Shown piece after piece: positions 37,963-46,696 of a stretch of 64,000 nt of DNA. Position numbers and translations under genes: made by a program. The notes beneath the pieces were generated by a model. It ran no database searches. It worked only from the letters and a program-made list of their open reading frames with translations, and was not told where the DNA came from. The DNA is from Nocardiopsis mwathae (GTDB taxonomy: Bacteria; Actinomycetota; Actinomycetes; Streptosporangiales; Streptosporangiaceae): positions 3,968,001-4,032,000 of the forward strand of contig NZ_JACHDS010000001.1 of assembly GCF_014201195.1 (NCBI RefSeq), read 5' to 3'. The stretch's first letter is position 1, and every line of letters starts with the position of its first letter.

Positions 37963-39042
37963 ATGCCTGCTTCCCCTGACATCCCCACCGGGCTCAGCCA
38001 CGCACCCTTCCTTGGGAGCGAGGCACGGAAACGCGGACTGCTCACGACCGAACAACTCCGCGGAAAACAGTGGGTCCGCTTGTGGCACGACGTGTACACG
38101 CATGTCGACACCGACCCTGACTCGCTGGCCACCCGTCTCCGCGGGCTGATGCTGATCGTTCCGGAAGGGGCCGTGGTCGGCGGGTCGGCGGCCGCCGGTC
38201 TGCACGGTGCCGACTATCGGCGCAAGGGTGACCCGATTACGGTCGTGGTACCCAGGGACATTCCGGTGGGTCCGCGCCAGCACGTCGAAATGACGCACGC
38301 AGAGCTTCTTCCAGATGACACGGCTTATGTCCGGGGCATACCGGTCACCGCACCACTGCGTACCGCCTTCGACCTCGCGCGGCTTGCGAAGAGTGGAGGC
38401 GGTGGAAACCTCCGGGAACACGTCGCCGCGGTCAACGCCATGCTGCACGTCGGGGTGGACCCGTACGACCATCGGCCGCGGCTTTTCACCGTGGACGGGT
38501 TCCGGTGCTACGTGGGGCAGGAACGGCTGTACCGGTGGGTGGGGGTGCGCCAAGCCGCGGCGGTCGCGGAATTCGCCGAGCCGCTGGTGGAGTCGCCGGA
38601 GGAGTCGCGGCTGATGATGGACCTGGTGGGCGCGGGGCTGCCGAAGCCGGTCGCGCAGTACCGGCTGGCCACACCCGGTGGGCGGCGCGCCAACGCCTAC
38701 CTCGACCTCGCCTACCCGGAGCTGGGGATCGGCATCGAGTACGACGGGGAGTGCCACGCGGACCGGCGCGAGGCCGATGTCGAGCGATGGCACCGCATCG
38801 AGGAACAGGGGTTCCGGCTGTTCGTCCTCACCAGGAGCACGCGTAGGGAGTTGCTGCCGAAGGTCGTGCGGGCGATCCGAACGCGGTTGAGCGCGCGGGG
38901 TGTGTACGTTCCCGAGGCGTACCCCCGCCAGGCGCACCTGTTCCAGTGGAGGACGGCCATGGCGCTGCGAGAGGAGCGCGAACGGCTCGGCGTCGGCGAG
39001 AACGCGCCGTGCCCCCAGCGCCGCCTCCCCTTCCACCGTTGA
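37963..39042 (+). CDS. AbiEi-like/DUF559 protein, inserted into the T4SS-like operon
   Basis: 359 residues on the strand opposite to the operon. The N-terminal region (LLTTEQLRG..VRLWHDVYTHV, then GLMLIVPEGAVVGGSAAAGL, IPVTAPLRTAFDLAR) has the layout of AbiEi-type antitoxin/transcriptional regulator domains. The C-terminal third (AYLDLAYPELGIGIEYDGECHADR, then RWHRIEEQGFRLFVLT) is the DUF559 Vsr-like nuclease fold, with the D-...-E-Y-D-G core of PD-(D/E)XK enzymes. A nuclease or defence role is inference. Both flanks carry copies of the same palindrome. Confidence 0.8.
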   Translation: MPASPDIPTGLSHAPFLGSEARKRGLLTTEQLRGKQWVRLWHDVYTHVDTDPDSLATRLRGLMLIVPEGAVVGGSAAAGLHGADYRRKGDPITVVVPRDIPVGPRQHVEMTHAELLPDDTAYVRGIPVTAPLRTAFDLARLAKSGGGGNLREHVAAVNAMLHVGVDPYDHRPRLFTVDGFRCYVGQERLYRWVGVRQAAAVAEFAEPLVESPEESRLMMDLVGAGLPKPVAQYRLATPGGRRANAYLDLAYPELGIGIEYDGECHADRREADVERWHRIEEQGFRLFVLTRSTRRELLPKVVRAIRTRLSARGVYVPEAYPRQAHLFQWRTAMALREERERLGVGENAPCPQRRLPFHR

Positions 39043-39100
39043 TCTCGGAGATATCGGGGTATCAGCGCCGGTTTTTACCCCGATATCTCCGAGATCAACG
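39037..39100. repeat. Long palindrome, copy 2
   Basis: Arms 39037-39061 and 39076-39100, 25 bp and perfect (core gttgatctcggagatatc), loop 14 bases. It overlaps the last codons of the AbiEi/DUF559 gene and lies before the stop of the giant fusion gene on the other strand, where it could terminate both. Confidence 0.9.
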
Positions 39101-39143
39101 TGGGAGGGGTGGGGGGCGGAGGGGGTGGGGGTGGGGGGAAGGG

Positions 39144-42100
39144 TCACCGGCGGCCCCCCGGGGAAGTGGGGTGGGTTCCGGGGGTGGTGCCACCGCCGAG
39201 GCCGTGGACGAGGACGCCGCCCAGGGCGGCGTGGGCGCGGCGGGTGGTGGCGCGCAGGGCGCCCACATCGACGATCTTCCCGGCGGCGAGGTGGTCGTCC
39301 CACGGCACCCGCACGATCGCGCGGCAGCGGCCCCGCGCCACCCGCTCGGCGTCGTCGACGTCGGTGAGGCTGCGCTTGCTCACCCCGTTGACCACGACCA
39401 CGGCGCGCATGCGCAGGCTCGCGTAGCCGTGGCCGTCGAGCCATTCGAAGGTCATGTCGACGGCGCGAGCGGCGTCGGCGCTGGCCGGGGCGACCAGGAC
39501 GAGCCCGTCGGCGACCGGCAGGGCGCGGGCGACGCCGGTGGCGGCGGGGTCGAGGACGGTGACCCCGTAGTAGGCGCCGAGGAGGCCGGCGAGGCCCGCG
39601 TAGTCGCGGTCGTCGAGCGTCTGCACGTAGGGGTCGTCGAGTGTGGACACGACCTCCAGGCCGCTCTTGGTCTGGGAGGTGTACTTGCGCATGCCGAGGT
39701 AGCCGTGGACGGCGTCGGCGTTCGCGAGGAGGGAGGTGAGGGTTTCGGGCGTCTCGGTCCGTACGCGGCGGGACAGGGCGTTGAGGCCCGGGTTGACGTC
39801 CACCGCCACGACGCGCTCGTCGCGGTGGGCCGCGAGGGTGTGGCCGAGCATGAGGGTGGTGACGGTCTGCCCTGCGCCGCCGGTGCAGCCGAGGACGACG
39901 ACGCGGCGCGGCCGACCCAGGGGGGCGCGCAGCCGTTCGATGTCCTCCTCGGCCAGGTCCGAGCGCTGGGCGGCGGCGGAGCCGCCGGTGACGACCCGGG
40001 CCAGGCGGCGCCAGCCCCGGGTTCCGCCCGCGGGGGGTGTGTCGCCCGGGCGGCCGCCGGGTGCGGCGCCGTCGCGCTCGGCGGGGGCGCGGGTGGGGGT
40101 GTCGGTGAGGCCTTCCTGCTCGCCGGTGCCGTGGTCGAGCTGGAGTTCGGGCTTGTCGGCCCTCCTGTCGTGGGGGGTGCGGTCGGTGGCGCGGTCGGCG
40201 GTGCCGGGCCGCCGGGTGGCGTCGGACGTCCCGCGGGTGTCGGTGTCCGGGGACTGGCCGGGCGGGGTGGTGCCGAAGAGGTGGCTGATGCGGCGCGCGT
40301 TCTGCGCGACGCGGTTGAACACGCCGTCGTCGACGTAGTGGGCGTCGCGCGGGCCGTGGCCCTCGCGCTTGCGGCCACCGGTGGTGGGCGTGCGGTGGAT
40401 GGGGCCGACCGGCGGCGGGGCCGAGGCGGAGCGGCGGGAGGACGGGGCCGACGGCGTCCTGCTGTTTCCGGGCGTGTCGGATCGCGAGCCGATGGCGGGG
40501 GTGCCGCCGGTCGGGTTGGAGCGCATGCTTCGGGAGAGGCGGTCGGAGCGGTCGGAGGGGTCGGAGCGTCCGGTGTCGATGTCGATGTCGGTGTCGGTGC
40601 CGGAGTCGGCCGCGGGTTCCGTCCGCCGGGCCCTGTCCTGAGGCGCTGAGGAGGACGAGGGTGCGGAGGCGGATGAGGACGCGGAGGAGGACGGGACCGC
40701 GGAGGGCGCGTGCGGCTGCGGGGCGGCGGGGGCCGACCGCTGCGAGTGACGGGACGCCTGTGCCGATGCCGCGGACTCCGGTGCGGGGGTGCGCGGGGCA
40801 GCGGTCGCCTTGTTCCGCTCGTTCTGCTCGTTCTGCTCGCCCCGCCCGGGTGCCGTGCCGCGGGCGTTCTTCCGCTGCCGGGCACGGAGCGCGGCGGCCT
40901 CGGCGGCTTCCAGGTCGGCGGGGGTCGCGCGGCGCGGGGCGGCCCCGATCTCGGAGTAGCTTTCGTGCTCGCCCGTGCCGTGGTCGAGTTCCAGCGGCGG
41001 CTTGCCGCTCGCGGCAGGCAGGTCCTCGGTGTCGGCGGGTGTGTGGACGGCCGGGGTCGGCGCGACGTCATGGTCGGCCGCCGCGGCATCCTGCGGCGAG
41101 GCCGCCGGGGATGGGGTCGGCGCGTGGGACGTCGACCGGGCACCGGGCACGGCCTCAAGCGGGCCGGATTCGGCGGCCGTCGACGGTGTGGTGCCATGGT
41201 CGGCGGGCTCTTCACCCTGCGGCACAACGGACGGGGAAACCGGCCGGGCGGCACCCTCACCGGCGGACGAGGGTACGGGTCGGGCGGAACCCTCACCGGA
41301 GGGCAGGGCGTCGGCGCTTCCGGGTTCCGTGCCGGATCGCGCCGCGCTGGAACCTTCGGTGGGTGCGGCGGCCGGGGACGACGCGGAGCCGTGGTCGGCG
41401 GGGTTCTCCCCCTGGACGGCGGCGGATGCGTGGGGTCGGGCGGGTTCCGGGCCGACGGCGGGATCGTCGGCGCTGTCGGCGGCCGCCACCCGCGGCCGCG
41501 CAGCGGCGGATCCCCCAAGGGGGGCGGCGGGCGTCCGCGACTCGACGCTGCGGTCGGTGGGCCGCTCGTCCTGCCGCGCCGTCGTCCGGGGGGCGGGCGT
41601 CGAGGTGGACCGGCCGGTGCCGTCGGGTTCGGGAGCGGAGGGCACGGCGCCGGGCTCCGCGGTAGACGCAGTGGACGCGGTGGACGACGCCGACGCGGTG
41701 CCTCCGCCGGTGGGCGTCTCCCCCTCGTGGGAGACGGCAGGTTCGGGAGCGGTCGCCGTCGGCGCCCCCGCGGACGGCGGGTCGGTGACGGGCCCATCGG
41801 CGTCGCCGGTGGCGGCGGCTTCCGCCCGTGCGAGGGCCGTGGCGGACCCCTGAGCGAGCACGTGGTCGGCCGCGGTCTCGGCCTGCGGCGAAACGGACGG
41901 GGAGGGGCCGCCATCGGCCGCGGCTTCCGTTTCGGACCGCGCAGCGCTGGATTCCTCAGCGCCCGCGACGCCTGATGCCGCCTCGGCGCCGTGGCCGGTG
42001 GGTTCCCCGTTCTGCTGCGCGGAGGACCGCGCGGGCGCGGCCGGGGAAGCGGCGGCGCCAGCGTTCTCGACGCGGGGATGGGTGGATGCGACCCCCTCAG

Positions 42101-45100
42101 CGGAGGATGCGGCGAGCGGCGTCGGCTCGGTGCCCCGGTCTGTCGGGGTGGCGGCCTCCTCCGGCACGGACGGCGCGGGTGCGGCGGCCGTCGGCGTGCG
42201 GGGCTGCTCCCGGTCGGTGGTGGGGGTGGGGGTGGTGGTGGGGGCCTGCGGCTGCTCGGGGGCGGGCTTGTCCGCAGGGTCGTCGGTGAACCACTCGACC
42301 CGGGCGCGCGGCTTCGGGCCGTCGGCGTCGGCGAAGCGCGGGGCCGGGGGTGGCGGGGTGTCGGCGTGGCTCAGGTGTCGGTCGAGGATTTCGAGGCGTT
42401 CGGCTTCGGCGGCGCTCCGCGGGTGCTCAGGAGTGTCGGACTGCGCTGGGCGTGTAGCAGGCTCGGGCAGCTCGGTGCCGGTGCGGGCCGGAGCGGCGGC
42501 TGCTGCGGCCGGGGGCTGCGCGGCGTCGTCTTTCGCGGCCTGGGTGCCGACGGTGTCTGCGGCGGGGTCACCGACCGGCTTCCCCCGTTCGGCCTGATGG
42601 GGCCGCGGTGAATGCGGTGTCGAGGCGTCGAGCTCGGAGATGTCCCGGGTCTCCCCCACAGCCCGGGCCGCAGGACCACCGACCTGCCTCACCGACTCGG
42701 ACCGGTGCGCCTCCGACACGCGCGATGCCGACGCATCGACCCCCGCGACATCCCGGGTCTCCCCCACAGCCCGGGCTGCGGGGTGGTCGGCTTCGACGGC
42801 GGGGGCGGGCTTCTCGACGTCGACGGCGCCGGCCTGCTCCGGAGTGTCCTGTGCCGTGTCGGCCGCCGCGCTGTCCTCGGGACTCTTGGTACCTTCGGGA
42901 CTTTTCTCTTCCACCGGGACAGAGAACACCCGCAGTACGCCGGACATGGCTCTGTGCTCGCCCGTTCCGTGGTCGAGTTCGAGCGAGGGCTTGCCGGTGG
43001 AGGAAGCCGCCGGGGCGGGTTCCTTGTCTCTGCGTCGCGTGGCGTCTCCTGGGCTGACTGATGGGTCGGTCTCGCTGACCTCGTTTTCTACGGTGTCCTC
43101 AGTTTCCTCGGGGTCCGTCGGCTGCCGCAGCTGCGGCACGCCGGATTCCTCGGATTCCTCGGACTGCTGTCGGGGTTCGCGTGGCTCGTAGAAGTGCGAG
43201 GTGAGGGGCAGGTCCCACGGCGCCGCGTGCGGGCGGCGGCGCGGAGCCGACTCATCGTCCTCCTCATGCCGTTCGACTTCCTCGGGGGTGGCCGGCGAGC
43301 CCAGGCCGCGGGCACGCTCGACCGGTGGCGGCGGAGCGACGCGCTCCTGCGCGCGGGCGGCCTCGGGGGGCGCGGTGGCGTCGCCGGATTCGGGCGGCGT
43401 GGGTGCCTCGGACGGTTCGGGTGCCGGAATGGCCGACTCGGTCGCGGTGGCCGCCGCCTCGGCCGGCGGGGCGGGGACCGGCGCGGGCGGCACGCTGTGC
43501 TCTGTTTCGGCGCGCTCGGGCTCCGGAGCCGCGGCGGGGGCTGCGGCGCCCGGACGGAGCTCCGCGGCCAGGTGGGGCTGTGTCGGCCGGAGGGCCGCGG
43601 CGCGCCTGCGTTCCAGGCGGCGGGTGGCCGCGGCCAGCTCGGCTCGGGCGCGCAGTCGGCGCACGGCGCGGCGTTCCGGCCCGGCGGGCAGGGTCGCGCC
43701 GGGGGCCGTCGACACGGTGGGGGTGTCGGCCTCGGGGTCCGCCTCGGCCGCCGCCACCGGCTCCGGTGCCGCTGCCGCTGCCGCTTCCACCGGCTCGGCC
43801 GGTCGCGCCGGGGTCGTCGGCTCCGGTGGTTCGGGGGCCGACATCATCTCTTCGGCACGGCGGCGGGCGGATGTGCCCTCGGAGGCCGTGGCCTTCGCGG
43901 GTGCGTCCTCGGGCTGGGCCGCGTCGTCGTCCGCGTCGGGCGGAGACATCGGGCCGGTGTCGCCCTTCTCGTAGGCGGCCTTGGACGACAGCGGCCACGG
44001 CGTCTCGCCCCAGGAGGCGCGGAGTTCGGTGAACCACGCGGCGTCGCGCTCCAGCTGCTCGTCGTCGTCCTCGTCGTAGAAGCCGGGGTGCGGGTTGTCC
44101 TTGGCGTCGGTGTTCCGCGCGGAGTCTCCGTCGGCCCCGGCCTGCTCGGGCAGGGCGAAGCCGAAGTAGTTGAGGACCTTGATGCCCAGGCCGCGCGAGG
44201 CGGCGGAGTCGCCGGCGTCGGGGGTGTCCGGGGTGTCGGAGCCGGGGGCGGGGGCCGCCGCCGCTTGTGTCTCCTGCTCGTCCTGGTCGCGCTGGGGGGT
44301 GGGCGCCGGGGCTTCGCCGTTCCGGTCGCCGATCCACCCCGCGGAGGATGCGGGGGCGGCGGCGAGCTCCGCAGGGTGGGCGGGCTCGGCCGCTGTGGAG
44401 GCGGCGACCGCTTCGACGGGCCGGGGGGTCTCGCCGACCTCGGTGGCCGTGCCGGGCTCGGCGGGTTCGGTCCGCTCGACGTGCTCGAACGCCTCGACCT
44501 GCGGGGTAGCGCCGGGCGGCTCGTCGGACGGCCGTTCTTCTTGTTCCCTTCGTTCCTTGTGTTCCTTCCGCTTGGGGTCGAGCACCAGCGGTGGTGCCAC
44601 CCGGGCGGGGCGGGCGGGTGGGGCGGTGCGCGGTTTCGGGGCGGCGGGTACCTGTGCGGTCGCCGGGACGGCCGTTGCCGCGGCGTGGGCGTCGGTCTCG
44701 GCGCCGGTGGGCGCCGAGGCGCGCTCCTCCGCGGGTTCGACCGGCTCCTCAAGCTCGGCGGGGGCGGGCTTCCCCCGCCGCAGAAGCCCCTTGGCACGCA
44801 GCGGGGCGCTCTTGCGGTGCACGACCGGAAGCGGACCCGCCGCCGGGTCGCGGTGCCACACGCGCACCGCGACCCGGATCTCGGCGGGCTCGCGCTCGGG
44901 GGCGAGGCTCGTGTACACGCGCGCCTCGGTCATGAAGCGGACCTGCGACACCACCAGTTCGCTGAGCCGCTTGCCCTCCATGACCGGGCGAGTGGCGAAG
45001 AAGGTGATGATGAACGGCGGGACCAGCCACAGCACGTGCCACGGCGGGTCGGTCGTGAAGGGAACGCCGATGACGGCGAGCGCCACGAACCAGACCCCGT

Positions 45101-45218
45101 ACGTGCCCAGGAGAACACCAAGGAAGACGACCGAGACCGGCTGCGGCAGCCGGAAATCGTAGAGCTTGTACAGCCGCTTCTCGATACGCCAGATGTTGGT
45201 GTACGTGGGCAGGTCCAC
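39144..45218 (-). CDS. Giant TcpE-like/MinD-like fusion (2024 aa)
   Basis: GTG 45218 with GGAGG about 8 bases ahead. Residues 1-125 are TcpE-like: a short basic segment (YTNIWRIEKRLYKLYDFRLP), two membrane helices and a cytoplasmic strand (FATRPVMEGKRLSELVVSQV). Residues about 130-1760 are Pro/Ala/Glu-rich and disordered. The C-terminal 250 residues are a MinD/ParA fold (VVVLGCTGGAGQTVTTLMLG, VVAVDVNPGLNALSRRV). Its Walker A has Gln where the catalytic Lys belongs and Cys-Thr in place of the signature Lys, so ATP hydrolysis is doubtful. The linker repeats KPxLxLDHGTGE three times (about 745, 1405, 1688). Proline/alanine-rich plus ParA-like architecture recalls EspI of mycobacterial ESX-1. Confidence 0.85.
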   Translation of the reverse strand: MDLPTYTNIWRIEKRLYKLYDFRLPQPVSVVFLGVLLGTYGVWFVALAVIGVPFTTDPPWHVLWLVPPFIITFFATRPVMEGKRLSELVVSQVRFMTEARVYTSLAPEREPAEIRVAVRVWHRDPAAGPLPVVHRKSAPLRAKGLLRRGKPAPAELEEPVEPAEERASAPTGAETDAHAAATAVPATAQVPAAPKPRTAPPARPARVAPPLVLDPKRKEHKERREQEERPSDEPPGATPQVEAFEHVERTEPAEPGTATEVGETPRPVEAVAASTAAEPAHPAELAAAPASSAGWIGDRNGEAPAPTPQRDQDEQETQAAAAPAPGSDTPDTPDAGDSAASRGLGIKVLNYFGFALPEQAGADGDSARNTDAKDNPHPGFYDEDDDEQLERDAAWFTELRASWGETPWPLSSKAAYEKGDTGPMSPPDADDDAAQPEDAPAKATASEGTSARRRAEEMMSAPEPPEPTTPARPAEPVEAAAAAAPEPVAAAEADPEADTPTVSTAPGATLPAGPERRAVRRLRARAELAAATRRLERRRAAALRPTQPHLAAELRPGAAAPAAAPEPERAETEHSVPPAPVPAPPAEAAATATESAIPAPEPSEAPTPPESGDATAPPEAARAQERVAPPPPVERARGLGSPATPEEVERHEEDDESAPRRRPHAAPWDLPLTSHFYEPREPRQQSEESEESGVPQLRQPTDPEETEDTVENEVSETDPSVSPGDATRRRDKEPAPAASSTGKPSLELDHGTGEHRAMSGVLRVFSVPVEEKSPEGTKSPEDSAAADTAQDTPEQAGAVDVEKPAPAVEADHPAARAVGETRDVAGVDASASRVSEAHRSESVRQVGGPAARAVGETRDISELDASTPHSPRPHQAERGKPVGDPAADTVGTQAAKDDAAQPPAAAAAAPARTGTELPEPATRPAQSDTPEHPRSAAEAERLEILDRHLSHADTPPPPAPRFADADGPKPRARVEWFTDDPADKPAPEQPQAPTTTPTPTTDREQPRTPTAAAPAPSVPEEAATPTDRGTEPTPLAASSAEGVASTHPRVENAGAAASPAAPARSSAQQNGEPTGHGAEAASGVAGAEESSAARSETEAAADGGPSPSVSPQAETAADHVLAQGSATALARAEAAATGDADGPVTDPPSAGAPTATAPEPAVSHEGETPTGGGTASASSTASTASTAEPGAVPSAPEPDGTGRSTSTPAPRTTARQDERPTDRSVESRTPAAPLGGSAAARPRVAAADSADDPAVGPEPARPHASAAVQGENPADHGSASSPAAAPTEGSSAARSGTEPGSADALPSGEGSARPVPSSAGEGAARPVSPSVVPQGEEPADHGTTPSTAAESGPLEAVPGARSTSHAPTPSPAASPQDAAAADHDVAPTPAVHTPADTEDLPAASGKPPLELDHGTGEHESYSEIGAAPRRATPADLEAAEAAALRARQRKNARGTAPGRGEQNEQNERNKATAAPRTPAPESAASAQASRHSQRSAPAAPQPHAPSAVPSSSASSSASAPSSSSAPQDRARRTEPAADSGTDTDIDIDTGRSDPSDRSDRLSRSMRSNPTGGTPAIGSRSDTPGNSRTPSAPSSRRSASAPPPVGPIHRTPTTGGRKREGHGPRDAHYVDDGVFNRVAQNARRISHLFGTTPPGQSPDTDTRGTSDATRRPGTADRATDRTPHDRRADKPELQLDHGTGEQEGLTDTPTRAPAERDGAAPGGRPGDTPPAGGTRGWRRLARVVTGGSAAAQRSDLAEEDIERLRAPLGRPRRVVVLGCTGGAGQTVTTLMLGHTLAAHRDERVVAVDVNPGLNALSRRVRTETPETLTSLLANADAVHGYLGMRKYTSQTKSGLEVVSTLDDPYVQTLDDRDYAGLAGLLGAYYGVTVLDPAATGVARALPVADGLVLVAPASADAARAVDMTFEWLDGHGYASLRMRAVVVVNGVSKRSLTDVDDAERVARGRCRAIVRVPWDDHLAAGKIVDVGALRATTRRAHAALGGVLVHGLGGGTTPGTHPTSPGGRR

Positions 45219-45230
45219 GTCCCCGGCCTC

Positions 45231-45557
45231 CTACTCGGTCGAGACGCCCATGGCACGCGCGATGGCTACGGCTGTGACCTCGATGATGCCCGGGACGTAG
45301 AACACGATTCCGATGAAGATCGCCAGAATGATGAACTGCGCGAACCGGGTGATCTCCCTGGTGAACAGGAAGAAGATGGCCACGACCGACACGATCACCA
45401 GGAACAGCGGTCCGAAGAAGCCGCGGAGGAAGTCGGCCAGTCCGGAGGTGTTCGGGGCGTCGCCGCCGGCCGCGAGGACGAGCGGTCCTGCGATGTCGTA
45501 TGTGCCGCGCACTAGGTCCGAAGACGCGTAGGCGAGGCTGGAGAGGAGGGGGAGCAT
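45231..45557 (-). CDS. TcpD-like small membrane protein
   Basis: 108 residues from ATG 45557 (GGGAGG 12 bases ahead); a GTG at 45584 is a weaker option. Two helices at about 48-70 and 75-95 (GPLFLVIVSVVAIFFLF, FAQFIILAIFIGIVFYVPGI) separated by TREITR. Size, two-helix layout and position between TcpC and the TcpE-like gene match TcpD of the pCW3/Tn916-type conjugation systems. The stop overlaps the ribosome site of the next gene (GAGTAGGAGG). Confidence 0.8.
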   Translation of the reverse strand: MLPLLSSLAYASSDLVRGTYDIAGPLVLAAGGDAPNTSGLADFLRGFFGPLFLVIVSVVAIFFLFTREITRFAQFIILAIFIGIVFYVPGIIEVTAVAIARAMGVSTE

Positions 45558-45659
45558 CTTAGGCGCCGTCCTCCCGTGCCTCACGTCTGAACTGCATTTC
45601 GTTCACGACTCCTTGGTTCCTGCCCTGCTCGGCCGATGTGTCCGGTGGGGGTCTACCGG

Positions 45660-46637
45660 CTACTTTCCGAACGACCCCGGCGCTCCCTGGATATCCAGGA
45701 CCTTCCAGTCGTCGCCGTCCTTGACCACGGACAATCGGTAGCTCTGGGTGAGTTCCGCGGGGTTGTCCGCGTCACCGTCCGCGAGCCGCCACTTCACGGT
45801 GGCCGTCGCCTGTCGTACATCATCTTGACCGTTCGCGGTCTTCGCTGGAACCAGTAGTTCTTCCAAACCAGCGAATTCCAGGCTGCCTTCGGGCAACTCG
45901 GAGAAGTGCGCGCCGTCGGCCAGGTAGCTGGGCAGGTGTTCCGGGGTCTCGGCGTAGGCCTCGAAGAAGCGCTTGAGGCGGGGTTCGAGCTCCTCGCGCA
46001 CCGCGGAGTCGTTCTCGGTGGTGGTGGGGTCGGGGAGCTTGGCCTTGGTCGGCGCCGCCAGGAGGGCGGGGCGGCCGGAGACGACGAGGGAGGTGCCGTC
46101 GTCGTCGGCGTAGACGGGGACGTCGAGGCGCATCGGGTCGCCGTTGACGTCGGCGCTGAGGGTGACGACGGCGTTGTTGTCGTCCTGGGGGTCGACGGCC
46201 ACCACCTGGATGTCGCGGCCGGTGAGGTCGGCGCCGGAGAGGTTGAGTTGGGAGACCTTGCCTTCGGGGACGAACCCGGCGAGGGCTTCGGCGCGCTCGG
46301 CGCCCTCGCCCTTCTTGGCGTTGAGGTAGGTGTCGGCGAAGCGAAGTGCGAAGGCGGCGGCCGCGCTCTCGGGAAAGGCGGGTTCGTCGTTCTCGACGGC
46401 GGGTTCGGCGGCGGGTTCGGCGATGCTGTCGCGGATGGGCGTCCACAGGCCGTTGAAGATGACGACGATGATGAAGGCCCACAGGACGGCGCGGCCGGCC
46501 CAGACCCACCACCGGCCGCCGGACGCGACGCCGGGTGCGCGGGAGGGCCGCACGGGGGGGTCGGTGTCGTCGTAGTCGCCGGCCGCCGCGGTGTCGTCGT
46601 GCGCACCACCGCGTCGCGCGGTCGACCTGCCAGCCAT
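45660..46637 (-). CDS. TcpC-family conjugal transfer protein
   Basis: 325 residues from ATG 46637, with GGGGAGG five bases ahead (an ATG at 46655 is less supported). A cytoplasmic tail and one helix (VWAGRAVLWAFIIVVIFNGL, about 43-65) are followed by two VirB8-like NTF2 domains: VVAVDPQDDNNAVVTLSADV, RLDVPVYADDDGTSLVVSGR and the terminal VTVKWRLADG...YRLSVVKDGDDWKVLDIQG. TcpC forms the periplasmic scaffold of this class of conjugation machinery. It is the first gene of the operon. Confidence 0.87.
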   Translation of the reverse strand: MAGRSTARRGGAHDDTAAAGDYDDTDPPVRPSRAPGVASGGRWWVWAGRAVLWAFIIVVIFNGLWTPIRDSIAEPAAEPAVENDEPAFPESAAAAFALRFADTYLNAKKGEGAERAEALAGFVPEGKVSQLNLSGADLTGRDIQVVAVDPQDDNNAVVTLSADVNGDPMRLDVPVYADDDGTSLVVSGRPALLAAPTKAKLPDPTTTENDSAVREELEPRLKRFFEAYAETPEHLPSYLADGAHFSELPEGSLEFAGLEELLVPAKTANGQDDVRQATATVKWRLADGDADNPAELTQSYRLSVVKDGDDWKVLDIQGAPGSFGK

Positions 46638-46674
46638 CACGCCTCCCCATCCCATTCCGGGTCCACAGCACCCA

Positions 46675-46696
46675 CCGACGGCAAACCGACGGCAAA
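46675..46696. promoter_or_regulatory. Tandem 11-bp repeat ahead of the T4SS-like operon
   Basis: ccgacggcaaa occurs twice in direct succession (46675-46685, 46686-46696), 38 bases upstream of the tcpC-like start on the minus strand. Its position suits an operator, or a leader element. No palindrome or known box recognised. Confidence 0.35.

Noticed and set aside
39144..45218. CRISPR-like or tandem DNA repeat array in the Pro/Ala-rich region
   Set aside because: Repeats are codon-level low complexity in a coding linker, with no regular repeat-spacer spacing.
43194..45515. 773-residue plus-strand open frame, Gly/Arg-rich
   Set aside because: Antisense to the linker and N-terminus of the giant fusion protein; composition is typical of GC-rich shadow frames.
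30050..46637. A complete integrative conjugative element
   Set aside because: No relaxase, coupling ATPase, integrase, or attachment site was found in the window; only the secretion part is supported.
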